Shown here one piece after another: positions 50,827-58,776 of a DNA stretch of 64,000 nucleotides. The stretch spans positions 1,982,501-2,046,500 of the forward strand of contig NZ_JBBCGP010000001.1 of the NCBI RefSeq assembly GCF_037200945.1, given 5' to 3'. Each line of letters begins with the position of its first letter. The first letter of the stretch is position 1. Source of the stretch: Methylovirgula sp. (GTDB lineage: Bacteria; Pseudomonadota; Alphaproteobacteria; Rhizobiales; Beijerinckiaceae). The notes under the pieces are model-generated. The model did no database searches and was not told the DNA's origin. It saw only the letters and a program-made list of their open reading frames with translations. A program made the position numbers and the translations under genes.

Positions 50827-51861
50827 ATGGAGTATTATGCCGGGATCGACGTTTCGTTGGAACAGAGCAGCGTGTGTATTGTGGACGAGAAAGGCCAGAT
50901 CATCCGGGAGGCGAAGGTCTCGAGCGAGCCGGCTGCGCTGGCGGCGCTGTTTGCAGGCTTGGCTTTTCCTGTAATCCGGATCGGGCTTGAGGCGGGTCCG
51001 CTGTCGCAGTGGCTGCACGCGGGGTTGACGGATGCCGGTTACGAAGTGGTCTTGCTGGAAACCCGGCACGTCAAGGCGGCCCTTTCGGCAATGACGGTGA
51101 AGACCGACCGGAAGGATGCCCGCGGCATTGCCCAGCTGCTGCGCATGGGCTGGTTTCGTTCAGTGCATCGCAAGTCGCTGCCGGCGCAGGAAACGCGGGT
51201 CCTGCTAACGGCGCGCAAGCTGCTGCTCGGCAAGATGATCGACATTGAGGTCGCGATCCGCGGCCTGTTGCGGGGCTTCGGTTTGAAGGTTGGTCTGGCG
51301 AGCAGGTTGGGATTCGCCGGCCGAGTGCATGAGCTGATCGCTGGCCAGGCGATGCTGGAAAGCGTCATTGAGCCACTGTTGCGGTGCCGGGAAGCGCTGC
51401 GGACGGAGTTCGCCAAGCTACACCGCCAACTGCTGGCGATCGTGCGGCAGGACGGGATATGTCGGCGGTTGATGACGGCACCGGGCGTTGGGCCGGTGGT
51501 GGCGCTGACCTTTACTTCGGCGATCGACGATCCTGCGCGGTTCAAATCATCGCGTGCCGTCGGCGCTCATTTCGGCCTGACGCCGCGGAAATACCAGTCG
51601 GGCGAGACGGACGTGAGCGGCGGTATCACCAAGGCTGGCGACGCTATGGTGCGTGCTACCCTTTATGAAGCCGCCCTGGTCCTGCTGTTCAAGGCGCGGC
51701 CATCGTCGCTGAAAGCCTGGGGGATGATGGTCGCCCGCCGGCGAGGCGCCAAGCGGGCGCTGGTGGCTGTGGCCCGCAAGCTGGCCACTGTCCTGCATCG
51801 CATGTGGGTCGATGGCAGCGAGTTCCACTGGAACCGGGAGGAAGGCGCCGCTTCGGCATGA
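50815..51861 (+). CDS. IS110-family transposase (DEDD + Ser recombinase type)
   Basis: The 348-residue protein has an N-terminal RuvC-like DEDD domain: Asp in YAGIDVSLEQ, Glu in RIGLEAGP, and two Asp in VKTDRKDARGIAQLL. It also has the C-terminal Transposase_20 domain with APGVGPVVALTFTSAI and HFGLTPRKYQSGETDVSGGI. The gene appears intact from start to stop. It starts at the ATG at 50815 or the one at 50827. IS110-family enzymes use an element-encoded guide RNA to choose targets. Confidence 0.93.
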   Translation: MRTAMEYYAGIDVSLEQSSVCIVDEKGQIIREAKVSSEPAALAALFAGLAFPVIRIGLEAGPLSQWLHAGLTDAGYEVVLLETRHVKAALSAMTVKTDRKDARGIAQLLRMGWFRSVHRKSLPAQETRVLLTARKLLLGKMIDIEVAIRGLLRGFGLKVGLASRLGFAGRVHELIAGQAMLESVIEPLLRCREALRTEFAKLHRQLLAIVRQDGICRRLMTAPGVGPVVALTFTSAIDDPARFKSSRAVGAHFGLTPRKYQSGETDVSGGITKAGDAMVRATLYEAALVLLFKARPSSLKAWGMMVARRRGAKRALVAVARKLATVLHRMWVDGSEFHWNREEGAASA

Positions 51862-52083
51862 AGTCGTAATGTTGTTGATGAATTGAACAGTCCGTAAGGA
51901 CGTTCTCCGAGGTCCCTTCGCCGGGACGCGGAAGGTCGGAAAACCGTGTAGTGCCTTGCGCTTCGAGCGCGCAACTGAGATCGGCTCCGACTTTCCATCT
52001 GATGTCATCTTGTGGCGGCAAGACGCCGACCACGGACGGAAGCGTGATACCGGCGGATGGATAAACGAGGATTGACACCCAAA
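51862..52083 (+). ncRNA. candidate guide (seek/bridge) RNA region of the IS
   Basis: This 222-base segment between the transposase stop and the right repeat codes for nothing apparent. It holds several small hairpins: GTCC-GTAA-GGAC (51890-51901), GTCCC-TTCGCC-GGGAC (51913-51928), TGCGC-TTCGA-GCGC (51957-51970) and CTTG-TGGCGG-CAAG (52009-52022). In IS1111-group elements the guide RNA is encoded in the 3' non-coding end, so this is the expected place. Its boundaries and guide loops are not resolved. Confidence 0.5.
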
Positions 52084-52093
52084 GGCCCATTAC
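52084..52093 (-). repeat. right subterminal inverted repeat of the IS
   Basis: GGCCCATTAC, exact reverse complement of 50720-50729. The gatB ATG follows 12 bases later. Confidence 0.8.
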
Positions 52094-52105
52094 GGAAGGC
52101 ATCCC

Positions 52106-53593
52106 ATGAACACGCATGCAGCCCCCTCGAAGCTTATCAAAGGCGCGACCGGCGATTGGGAAATCGTGATCGGCCTGGAGGTTCATGCCCAGGTCGTATC
52201 GAAGTCGAAGCTCTTTTCCGGCGCTTCGACGGAATTCGGCGGCGAGCCAAACAGCCATGTCTCGTTGGTCGATGCGGCCATGCCCGGCATGTTGCCGGTC
52301 ATCAATTCGGAATGCGTTGCCCAGGCAATCCGCAGCGGTCTCGGCCTCAAGGCCAAGATCAACCTTCGCTCGAGCTTCGACCGGAAGAATTATTTCTATC
52401 CCGATCTGCCGCAGGGCTATCAGATCTCGCAGTACAAAAGCCCGATCGTTGGCGAGGGTATCGTGACGGTTGACGTCACGCCGGCTGAGCGGATCGAAGT
52501 CGGGATCGAGCGGCTACATCTCGAGCAGGACGCGGGCAAGTCGCTTCACGACCAATCGCCGACAGACTCCTTCGTCGATCTCAATCGCTCCGGCGTGGCG
52601 CTGATGGAGATCGTCTCAAAGCCGGATATGCGATCCGCCGATGAGGCGAAGGCCTATGTCACCAAGCTCAGAACTATCCTGCGCTATCTCGGCACCTGCG
52701 ACGGCAATATGGAACAGGGATCGCTGCGCGCTGACGTCAATGTCTCCATCCGGCGCCCCGGCGAGGGTCTTGGCACACGCTGCGAGATCAAGAACGTCAA
52801 TTCGATCCGCTTCATCGGCCAGGCGATCGAATATGAGGCGCGCCGGCAGATCGGTATTCTCGAAGACGACGGCAAGATCGATCAGGAAACGCGGCTCTTC
52901 GATCCCACCAAGGGCGAGACGCGCTCGATGCGCTCAAAGGAAGAGGCGCACGACTACCGCTATTTCCCCGACCCCGATCTTTTGCCGCTCGAATTCGATC
53001 AAACCTATGTCGACGATCTCGCGGCGCATCTGCCGGAGTTGCCAGATGCGAAGCGCGCGCGTTTCATTGCCGATTATGGTCTGCCGGCTTACGACGCGAC
53101 TGTTCTCGTCGCCGATAAGGAGACGGCGGACTATTACGAGGCCGCCGTTGCGCATGGTGGCGCCAAGCGCGATGCGAAGGTCGTTGCCAATTGGGTCATG
53201 GGTGACGTTTCGGCTTACGCCAATTCGGTCGGCCTCGCGGTGCCGCAGACGCATCTGACACCCGCCCAGATCGCCGGGCTCGTTGATCTCATCGCCGACG
53301 GCACGATCTCCGGGAAGATCGCCAAAGACGTGCTGCTGATCCTGATCGAGGACGAGAAGAACGGCGATCCGCGCGGCATCGTCGAAGCGCGGGGCATGAA
53401 GCAGGTCACCGATCTCGGTGCCATCGAAGCGGCCGTCGATCAGATCATCGCCGCCAATCCCGACAAGGTCGCGCAAGCTCTGGCCAAGCCATCAATGCTC
53501 GGATGGTTCGTCGGACAGGTGATGAAACAAACCGGCGGTAAGGCCAATCCTCAGGCTGTTAACGAGCTTCTGAAGACCAAACTCGGCATCTGA
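52106..53593 (+). CDS. gatB: Asp-tRNA(Asn)/Glu-tRNA(Gln) amidotransferase subunit B
   Basis: The 495-residue subunit binds and activates the tRNA-linked glutamate or aspartate with ATP. WEIVIGLEVHAQVVSKSKLF, DLPQGYQISQYKSPI and DVNVSIRRPGEGLGTRCEIK are GatB signatures, and the C-terminal YqeY-like tail domain is present. The ATG at 52106 has GGAAGG 6 bases upstream, just outside the right end of the insertion sequence. The gene is intact, but its link to gatCA transcription now depends on read-through or on a promoter in the IS. Confidence 0.97.
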   Translation: MNTHAAPSKLIKGATGDWEIVIGLEVHAQVVSKSKLFSGASTEFGGEPNSHVSLVDAAMPGMLPVINSECVAQAIRSGLGLKAKINLRSSFDRKNYFYPDLPQGYQISQYKSPIVGEGIVTVDVTPAERIEVGIERLHLEQDAGKSLHDQSPTDSFVDLNRSGVALMEIVSKPDMRSADEAKAYVTKLRTILRYLGTCDGNMEQGSLRADVNVSIRRPGEGLGTRCEIKNVNSIRFIGQAIEYEARRQIGILEDDGKIDQETRLFDPTKGETRSMRSKEEAHDYRYFPDPDLLPLEFDQTYVDDLAAHLPELPDAKRARFIADYGLPAYDATVLVADKETADYYEAAVAHGGAKRDAKVVANWVMGDVSAYANSVGLAVPQTHLTPAQIAGLVDLIADGTISGKIAKDVLLILIEDEKNGDPRGIVEARGMKQVTDLGAIEAAVDQIIAANPDKVAQALAKPSMLGWFVGQVMKQTGGKANPQAVNELLKTKLGI

Positions 53594-54230
53594 ACAGCGG
53601 TTCGAATCAGTCCACGAATCGTGCGAATCGCGTTTCGAGGCTTTGCGAAACCTTGCGCGAAGCACTTTTGCGCATTTTTTTTCGAGTCCCATAAAAAAAT
53701 TTTTGCAGGCGTTTTAACCCCGCGATGGCAATCGTCTGCGGACCCGCACAGCGCTGCATCGAAGCGCGTTTCGTCGGCAGCGAGACGTCGCTGCGCGTTG
53801 ACAAAGCACCTCTCATCATGGGTGCGACGCGCGTGCGAAGACGCGCAAACGATCTTCATCACCGTTCACGTCTGAAGTTACGAAACGGAAATTGATTCAA
53901 GAAAAACAATAACTTTGCATTCGCGTGCGCACGAGCAACGCAGTCGCATGCGGTTGAATGCGATGTTGTCTGGAGTTTTGTTGCGCATCTCTGCACGCTG
54001 TTCGTACGCCCTGATGCAGAGCCTGCGAATGCCACGCGTTGATGTTGGCGAAGGCTTCGCAATCAACGCACGAAGCAACGTCTTACTAAGACAAATGGCG
54101 CAGAATCGCTGAACGATTCGGCCTCTCGTACGCAAGCCCCTCTTGCACGACTGATTAACCGCGCTACGCTATTTACGCCTCTTGTCGGCAAAGAAACGCA
54201 TGCCGGCAAAACAACAGAGGGAACTTGAAG
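53594..54230. other. long non-coding region upstream of the histone-like gene
   Basis: These 637 bases hold no convincing gene on either strand. Several hairpins can be drawn: CTCTGCA (53989-53995) with TGCAGAG (54015-54021), and GCGTTGAT (54036-54043) with ATCAACGC (54062-54069) enclosing GCGAAG-G-CTTCGC (54048-54060). An A/T-run stretch lies at 53679-53706. It may contain a long leader or a small RNA, but no boundary can be set. Confidence 0.4.
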
Positions 54231-54518
54231 ATGGTGAAGGCTACCACCAAACGTAAACCCGCTAAGAAAGCGGCGAAGAAAACTGCGAAGAAGGCCGTGA
54301 AGAAGGCCGTGAAGAAGACGGTCCGCAAAGCGGTTGGCAAGAAGACCGTAAAGAAGGCGACGCGCAAAGTTGCGAAGCGCGCCACAAAGACCGCGGCGAA
54401 GAAGGCCCGTACATCGGCCCGCAAGTCGCCGGTGAAGAAGGCTGCCGCCAAAAAGGCGCGCAAGTCTTCCCCGCGCAAGCCAAAGGCCCCAGCGCCGGCG
54501 GCGCCGGAGTCGGTCTAA
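54231..54518 (+). CDS. histone-H1-like lysine/alanine-rich protein
   Basis: The 95-residue product is almost entirely Lys, Ala, Arg, Thr and Val in repeated KKA/KKAVKK patterns, ending in a Pro/Ala tail. It resembles the C-terminal tail of eukaryotic histone H1 and bacterial Hc1-like or AlgP-like proteins, and should bind DNA or RNA through charge. It has no globular domain. GAGGGA lies upstream of the ATG at 54231. Low complexity prevents a secure family call. Confidence 0.8.
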   Translation: MVKATTKRKPAKKAAKKTAKKAVKKAVKKTVRKAVGKKTVKKATRKVAKRATKTAAKKARTSARKSPVKKAAAKKARKSSPRKPKAPAPAAPESV

Positions 54519-54532
54519 ACTCGTTGAAACAA

Positions 54533-54634
54533 GAAGACGGAGACGGCCAGATTTTTCCTCGGTTCGCGGTTTTCGCCCGAGGACGTGCTCTGAGCCCCAT
54601 TTGGCTCTGATGCCACACTGGCCGTTCCGTCTTC
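54533..54634. other. structured 102-base element, three-way-junction fold
   Basis: The ends 54533-54550 and 54618-54634 form a 17-bp stem with one bulged G (54542). Inside are two further hairpins: CCTCGG (54557-54562) with CCGAGG (54577-54582), extended by GCG/CGC, and GAGCC (54592-54596) with GGCTC (54603-54607), extended past a mismatch. The direct repeat TCGTTGA is found at 54521-54527 and 54633-54639. It lies between two convergent genes and lacks T-runs. It could be a structured RNA, a MITE-like insertion or an unusual terminator. Confidence 0.6.
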
Positions 54635-54695
54635 GTTGATTTGCTCTATTATATCGCGTCCGGCGGACCCAATCGGCGGCCATGCTGCGTTTGGT

Positions 54696-55172
54696 TTATC
54701 GCGTCAGGCATTTAAGCGCGAAGTTAAACCACGTCTTCTCGACCGCCGTGCCGGTCGTTTTCATGTTCTGCCATTCGACTGCGCACTCATGCATCCGGGC
54801 GTGCGACGCTGACGGCAGTTTCAGCAGAGTTCCTGGCCCTTCATTGATCAGTCCGGGTTTGATCGGTTCGTCCGCTGCGTGCGGGGGCGTAACCGGAGCC
54901 GTGTCCGTTGGGGCGTCAGGCTGAGGTGATGTTTGTTCCGGCAACGTGGGCGTGCTCTGTTCCGGCGCGAGGTTCGACGGCCGCTGCGGCGGCATTGGCG
55001 TTGGCGCCGCCTGCGCCAATGGGCATATTGCGCAGATACCTCCCGCGAAGATCAAAGCCAGCGCGGCCCCAAGCCCGCAGACACGTATCGCGGCGCCGCG
55101 CAGGATCGGTAGCGGCGCGGCGATCGGGGCTTTGCAGGATTCAATGTCGCGGTGACTTCGGATTGTTTTCAT
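54696..55172 (-). CDS. secreted protein of unknown function with a Pro-rich linker
   Basis: The 158-residue product has a long signal (LGAALALIFAGGICAI, cleavage probably after AQA), a Pro/Thr-rich linker of about 50 residues, and a small C-terminal motif MHECAVEWQNMKTTGTA...WFNFALKCL with two cysteines. This C-terminal pattern (C-x3-W-x3-K-x2-G ... W-x2-F-x3-C) recurs in small secreted alphaproteobacterial proteins, from memory. Its role is unknown. Confidence 0.75.
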   Translation of the reverse strand: MKTIRSHRDIESCKAPIAAPLPILRGAAIRVCGLGAALALIFAGGICAICPLAQAAPTPMPPQRPSNLAPEQSTPTLPEQTSPQPDAPTDTAPVTPPHAADEPIKPGLINEGPGTLLKLPSASHARMHECAVEWQNMKTTGTAVEKTWFNFALKCLTR

Positions 55173-55578
55173 TCCTGCCGGTAGGTTCTGGGGAGACGGG
55201 GCTCGGTTAAGTCGCGCGGATGGGCGTGTCTAGGGTCGGATCGTGGCGCCGCTGAGAAATTCTCGCGGTGCTGCTCTGCACGGGACGCGGGACCGGATAA
55301 GGCTCAGATGCAAGCTAACGAAATCTTTAAAGCCGATCACGCGCTTGCGATGAAGTTTAAGCCTATCCGCCTTGAATAGCCCTGCCAATTTACGCATAAC
55401 GCCATCCACGGATTGATTAATGATCGGCTGACGTCGTTAAGGCTGGCCAGCGGTCGTGGCAATCCGGGAGACCTGGGATACGCCGCAGTGCAGCGCCGCA
55501 TTTCCTGTTTCTCAGAAAAGCTTCGTCCGGTGTAGCGGCGTTCGGTTTGCGTACCGACGAAACGAGGAGAGTTATTGA
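55173..55578. other. non-coding gap upstream of the RND operon
   Basis: These 406 bases separate divergent genes and should carry promoters for both. Apart from the near-palindrome at 55246-55271 I see no clear promoter, operator or RNA structure. GAGGAG at 55565-55570 is the ribosome site of the pump gene. Confidence 0.5.
55246..55271. promoter_or_regulatory. near-palindrome, candidate operator
   Basis: GCGCCGC-T-GAGAA, a central A, then TTCTC-GCGGTGC: the arms match except for one mismatch and one extra T. It sits in the divergent region between the secreted-protein gene and the RND pump gene. No regulator gene is adjacent. Confidence 0.35.
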
Positions 55579-58500
55579 ATGTGGATCGTCCGCCTCGCGC
55601 TCGATCGGCCTTATACCTTCATCGTGCTGGCGCTGCTGATCCTCATTTTGAGCCCAGTGGTGATCCTCGGGACGCCGACGGACATTTTCCCGAACATCAA
55701 TATTCCAGCCATCGCGGTGGTCTGGACCTATACGGGTCTCAACCCGGAGGAAATGGAAGGCCGGATTACCGGAAATTTTGAGCGTGTTCTCACCACCACG
55801 GTCGACAATATCGATCGTATCGAGTCGACGACTTATAACGGCCTGGCCGTGGTCAAAATCTATCTGCAGCAGGGCGCCAGCCTCGATACGGCCAATGCGC
55901 AGGTTACGGCTATTTGCCAGACAACTTTGCGGCAGTTGCCGACCGGCAGCCTGCCGCCGCTCGTCCTCGATTTCAGTGCTTCGAGCGTGCCAATTCTCCA
56001 GCTTGGCCTGTCGGGCGAAGGGTTGTCGGAGCAGAGGCTTAACGATCTTGCCTTGAACTTCCTCCGCCCTCAACTGGTCACGGTTCCGGGCGCTGTCGTT
56101 CCTTATCCTTATGGCGGCAAGCAGTCAGAGGTGATTATCAACTTCGATCCCCGGGAGCTTCAGGCCAAGGGGCTTTCGCCAGCTAATGTGCTGGCTGTCG
56201 TCCAGCAGCAATATACCGTGTTACCGTCAGGCACGGCGAAGATCTCCGAATTCGAATACGACGTGCATATCAACGGCACGCCCATGCTAGCGGACGCTCT
56301 TAATAACATCCCAATCAAGACGATCGGGAATGCGACAATCTATCTGCGGGATGTCGCGACCGTGAGCATGGGCTTCGCGCCGCAAACTAACGTCGTGCGC
56401 CAAAATGGCCAGCGCGGTGTGCTCGTGAGTATTGTCAAGGCTGGTAACGCTTCGACCATTAGCGTCGTCAACGGCATCAAAGATCTGCTGCCGCGGGTTG
56501 CCCAAACTCTGCCGCCGCAATTGAAAATTCAACCGCTGGGCGACCAATCGATTTTTGTGAAGGCGTCCGTTTTCGGGGTCATCCGTGAAGCGGTGATCGC
56601 CGCGGGTCTGACTGCGATGATGATTCTGCTGTTCCTGGGGAGCTGGCGCTCGACCCTGATCATCGCGGTTTCAATCCCGCTGTCGATCCTGACCTCGGTC
56701 ATGGTGCTGAGCTTCATCGGCCAGACCATCAATATTATGACGCTCGGCGGGTTGGCCCTTGCAGTCGGTATTCTCGTCGACGACGCGACCGTGACGATCG
56801 AGAACATCGAGCGCTTCATGGAGGAGGGGCATCCGCAACGTGATGCCATTCTTTATGGCGCTGCCCAGATTGCCGTGCCGGCCCTCGTCTCGACCCTATC
56901 GATCTGTATCGTCTTCGTGCCGATGTTCCTGTTGCACGGCGTTGCGCGCTATCTGTTCATTCCATTGGCGGAAGCGGTCGTCTTCGCCATGATCGCGTCT
57001 TATATATTGTCGCGCACGCTCGTCCCGACGATGGCCATGTATCTCCTGACGACGGAGAAGCACGCTAATCCGGGGCGCCGGACACGCAATCCTCTGAAAA
57101 TGTTCCAGCAAGGGTTCGAGGCGCGGTTCGAGCGGCTTCGGCTCGGCTATCGCGATCTTCTGACTTCGTTCGTGCATAACCGCAAAACCTTCATCGCCGT
57201 TTTTCTCGGCTGCGTGTTTGCGGTTTTCTTGCTGGCGCCTTGGCTCGGCCAGGATTTCTTCCCCAACACCGATAGCGGCCAGTTCACCTTGCATATGCGG
57301 GCGAAGACCGGCACCCGTATTGAGGATACCGCACGGATCGCCGATCTCGTTGAGAACCGGATTCGTGACATCATCCCGTCACATGAACTCGTCTCGATTC
57401 TTGACAATATCGGGCTGCCCTATAGCGGCATCAACCTCACCCACACCTCCACAGGTGTGATCGGGGCGGCTGATGCGGACATTATGGTCCAGCTCAGCGA
57501 GGACCATCATCCGACGGATGATTATGTTCAGAAGATCAGGCTGGCCGTGGCGAAAGAATTTCCCTCGGTCATCTTCTATACGTTGCCGGCCGACATGATT
57601 ACGCAAATCCTCAATTTCGGCCTGCCGGCACCGATCGATGTCCAGATCACCGGGTCTGATATCCAGAAAAATCGCATCGTCGCCGACCGTATGCTTGAGC
57701 GTATCCGCGCCGTGGGCGGTATCGTCGATGCGCATATCCAGCAAGAATTCGATTATCCGATGTTCCAGATTTCGGTTGATCGCACAAAGGCTCAGCAAAA
57801 CGGTCTCACCGAAAGCGACGTCGCGAGCAGTGTCCTCGAAACATTGAGCGGGAGCTTTCAGACCGCACCGCTGTTCTTTCTCAATTTCAAGACCGGTGTG
57901 AACTACAATCTTGCGGCGATGGCGCCCCAATATGACATTCAGTCTCTGCAGGATCTGCAAAATCTGCCGATCACGGGGCCAGGGCAGCGCGCGCCGGCGA
58001 TCCTCGCGGACGTCGCAACCATTACGCGCTCACAGGAAATGGCGGCGGTCGATCATTATAATATTCGCCGTGTTGTCGATATTTACGCCAATGTCCGCGG
58101 CCGCGATCTGGGCGCCGTCGGAACTGACCTAGAGAAAATCGTCGATCAGGACAGGAAGCTTCTGCCGCGCGGCAGCTTCGTGGAGCTTCGCGGACAATTG
58201 ACGACAATGCGCTCCTCTTACACGGACCTTTTCGAAGGCCTCGTATTCTCCATTTTGTTCGTTTACCTGCTGATCGTCGTCAACTTCCAGTCTTGGTCGG
58301 ATGCCTTTATTATCATAACGGCGCTGCCGGCGGCGCTAGCCGGTATCGTTCTGTTCTTGTTCTTTACCGGGACAACGCTGTCGGTTCCGGCTCTGATGGG
58401 CGCCATCATGTGCATGGGCGTCGCCACGGCGAACTCCATTCTAGTTATCGCGTTTGCGCGTGAGAAGCTGGCGGAGCATGGCGATGCGATCCAGGCGGCG

Positions 58501-58776
58501 ATCGATGCGGGCTTCACCCGGTTTCGGCCAGTCCTTATGACCGCTCTCGCCATGATCATCGGCATGGTGCCGATGGCTTTGGGGCTGGGCGAAGGTGGCG
58601 AACAAAATGCGCCCCTCGGCCGCGCGGTGATCGGCGGCCTGATGCTCGCGACCGTCGCGACGCTCATATTCGTACCGACTGTATTTGCATTGCTGCACAA
58701 TCGCAGGGGGAGCTCGGGACCGTTGAGGCCCGAACCGCCGGCTGAACATGCAGGGCACGGGAGCTTAGTGGCCTAA
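55579..58776 (+). CDS. RND-family efflux pump, inner-membrane permease (AcrB-like)
   Basis: The 1065-residue protein has the RND layout of 12 membrane helices and two large periplasmic loops. The proton-relay Asp pair is kept in TM4 (GILVDDATVTIENIERF), and the TM11 arginine in TRFRPVLMT. In TM10, where AcrB has the essential Lys of GLSAKNAIL, this protein reads GVATANSIL, so that lysine is missing. It belongs to an RND branch encoded first in an RND-adaptor-OMF operon. GAGGAG precedes the ATG. The substrate is unknown. Confidence 0.93.
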   Translation: MWIVRLALDRPYTFIVLALLILILSPVVILGTPTDIFPNINIPAIAVVWTYTGLNPEEMEGRITGNFERVLTTTVDNIDRIESTTYNGLAVVKIYLQQGASLDTANAQVTAICQTTLRQLPTGSLPPLVLDFSASSVPILQLGLSGEGLSEQRLNDLALNFLRPQLVTVPGAVVPYPYGGKQSEVIINFDPRELQAKGLSPANVLAVVQQQYTVLPSGTAKISEFEYDVHINGTPMLADALNNIPIKTIGNATIYLRDVATVSMGFAPQTNVVRQNGQRGVLVSIVKAGNASTISVVNGIKDLLPRVAQTLPPQLKIQPLGDQSIFVKASVFGVIREAVIAAGLTAMMILLFLGSWRSTLIIAVSIPLSILTSVMVLSFIGQTINIMTLGGLALAVGILVDDATVTIENIERFMEEGHPQRDAILYGAAQIAVPALVSTLSICIVFVPMFLLHGVARYLFIPLAEAVVFAMIASYILSRTLVPTMAMYLLTTEKHANPGRRTRNPLKMFQQGFEARFERLRLGYRDLLTSFVHNRKTFIAVFLGCVFAVFLLAPWLGQDFFPNTDSGQFTLHMRAKTGTRIEDTARIADLVENRIRDIIPSHELVSILDNIGLPYSGINLTHTSTGVIGAADADIMVQLSEDHHPTDDYVQKIRLAVAKEFPSVIFYTLPADMITQILNFGLPAPIDVQITGSDIQKNRIVADRMLERIRAVGGIVDAHIQQEFDYPMFQISVDRTKAQQNGLTESDVASSVLETLSGSFQTAPLFFLNFKTGVNYNLAAMAPQYDIQSLQDLQNLPITGPGQRAPAILADVATITRSQEMAAVDHYNIRRVVDIYANVRGRDLGAVGTDLEKIVDQDRKLLPRGSFVELRGQLTTMRSSYTDLFEGLVFSILFVYLLIVVNFQSWSDAFIIITALPAALAGIVLFLFFTGTTLSVPALMGAIMCMGVATANSILVIAFAREKLAEHGDAIQAAIDAGFTRFRPVLMTALAMIIGMVPMALGLGEGGEQNAPLGRAVIGGLMLATVATLIFVPTVFALLHNRRGSSGPLRPEPPAEHAGHGSLVA

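Larger units (their letters stand above)
50720..52093 (+). mobile_element. IS110-family insertion sequence, IS1111-like
   Basis: A single IS110-type transposase gene is bounded by subterminal inverted repeats GTAATGGGCC (50720-50729) and GGCCCATTAC (52084-52093). The element, about 1.37 kb plus a few bases outside each repeat, has a short 5' non-coding part and a longer 3' part of 222 bases. Subterminal repeats and a long 3' non-coding end are features of the IS1111 group. There is no obvious target-site duplication, as usual for this family. It lies between gatA and gatB, same strand. Exact tips cannot be fixed without an empty site. Confidence 0.82.

Noticed and set aside
53602..53616. GGTTCGAATC word resembling a tRNA T-loop
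   Set aside because: No acceptor, D or anticodon stem can be formed with the preceding bases, which are the end of gatB.
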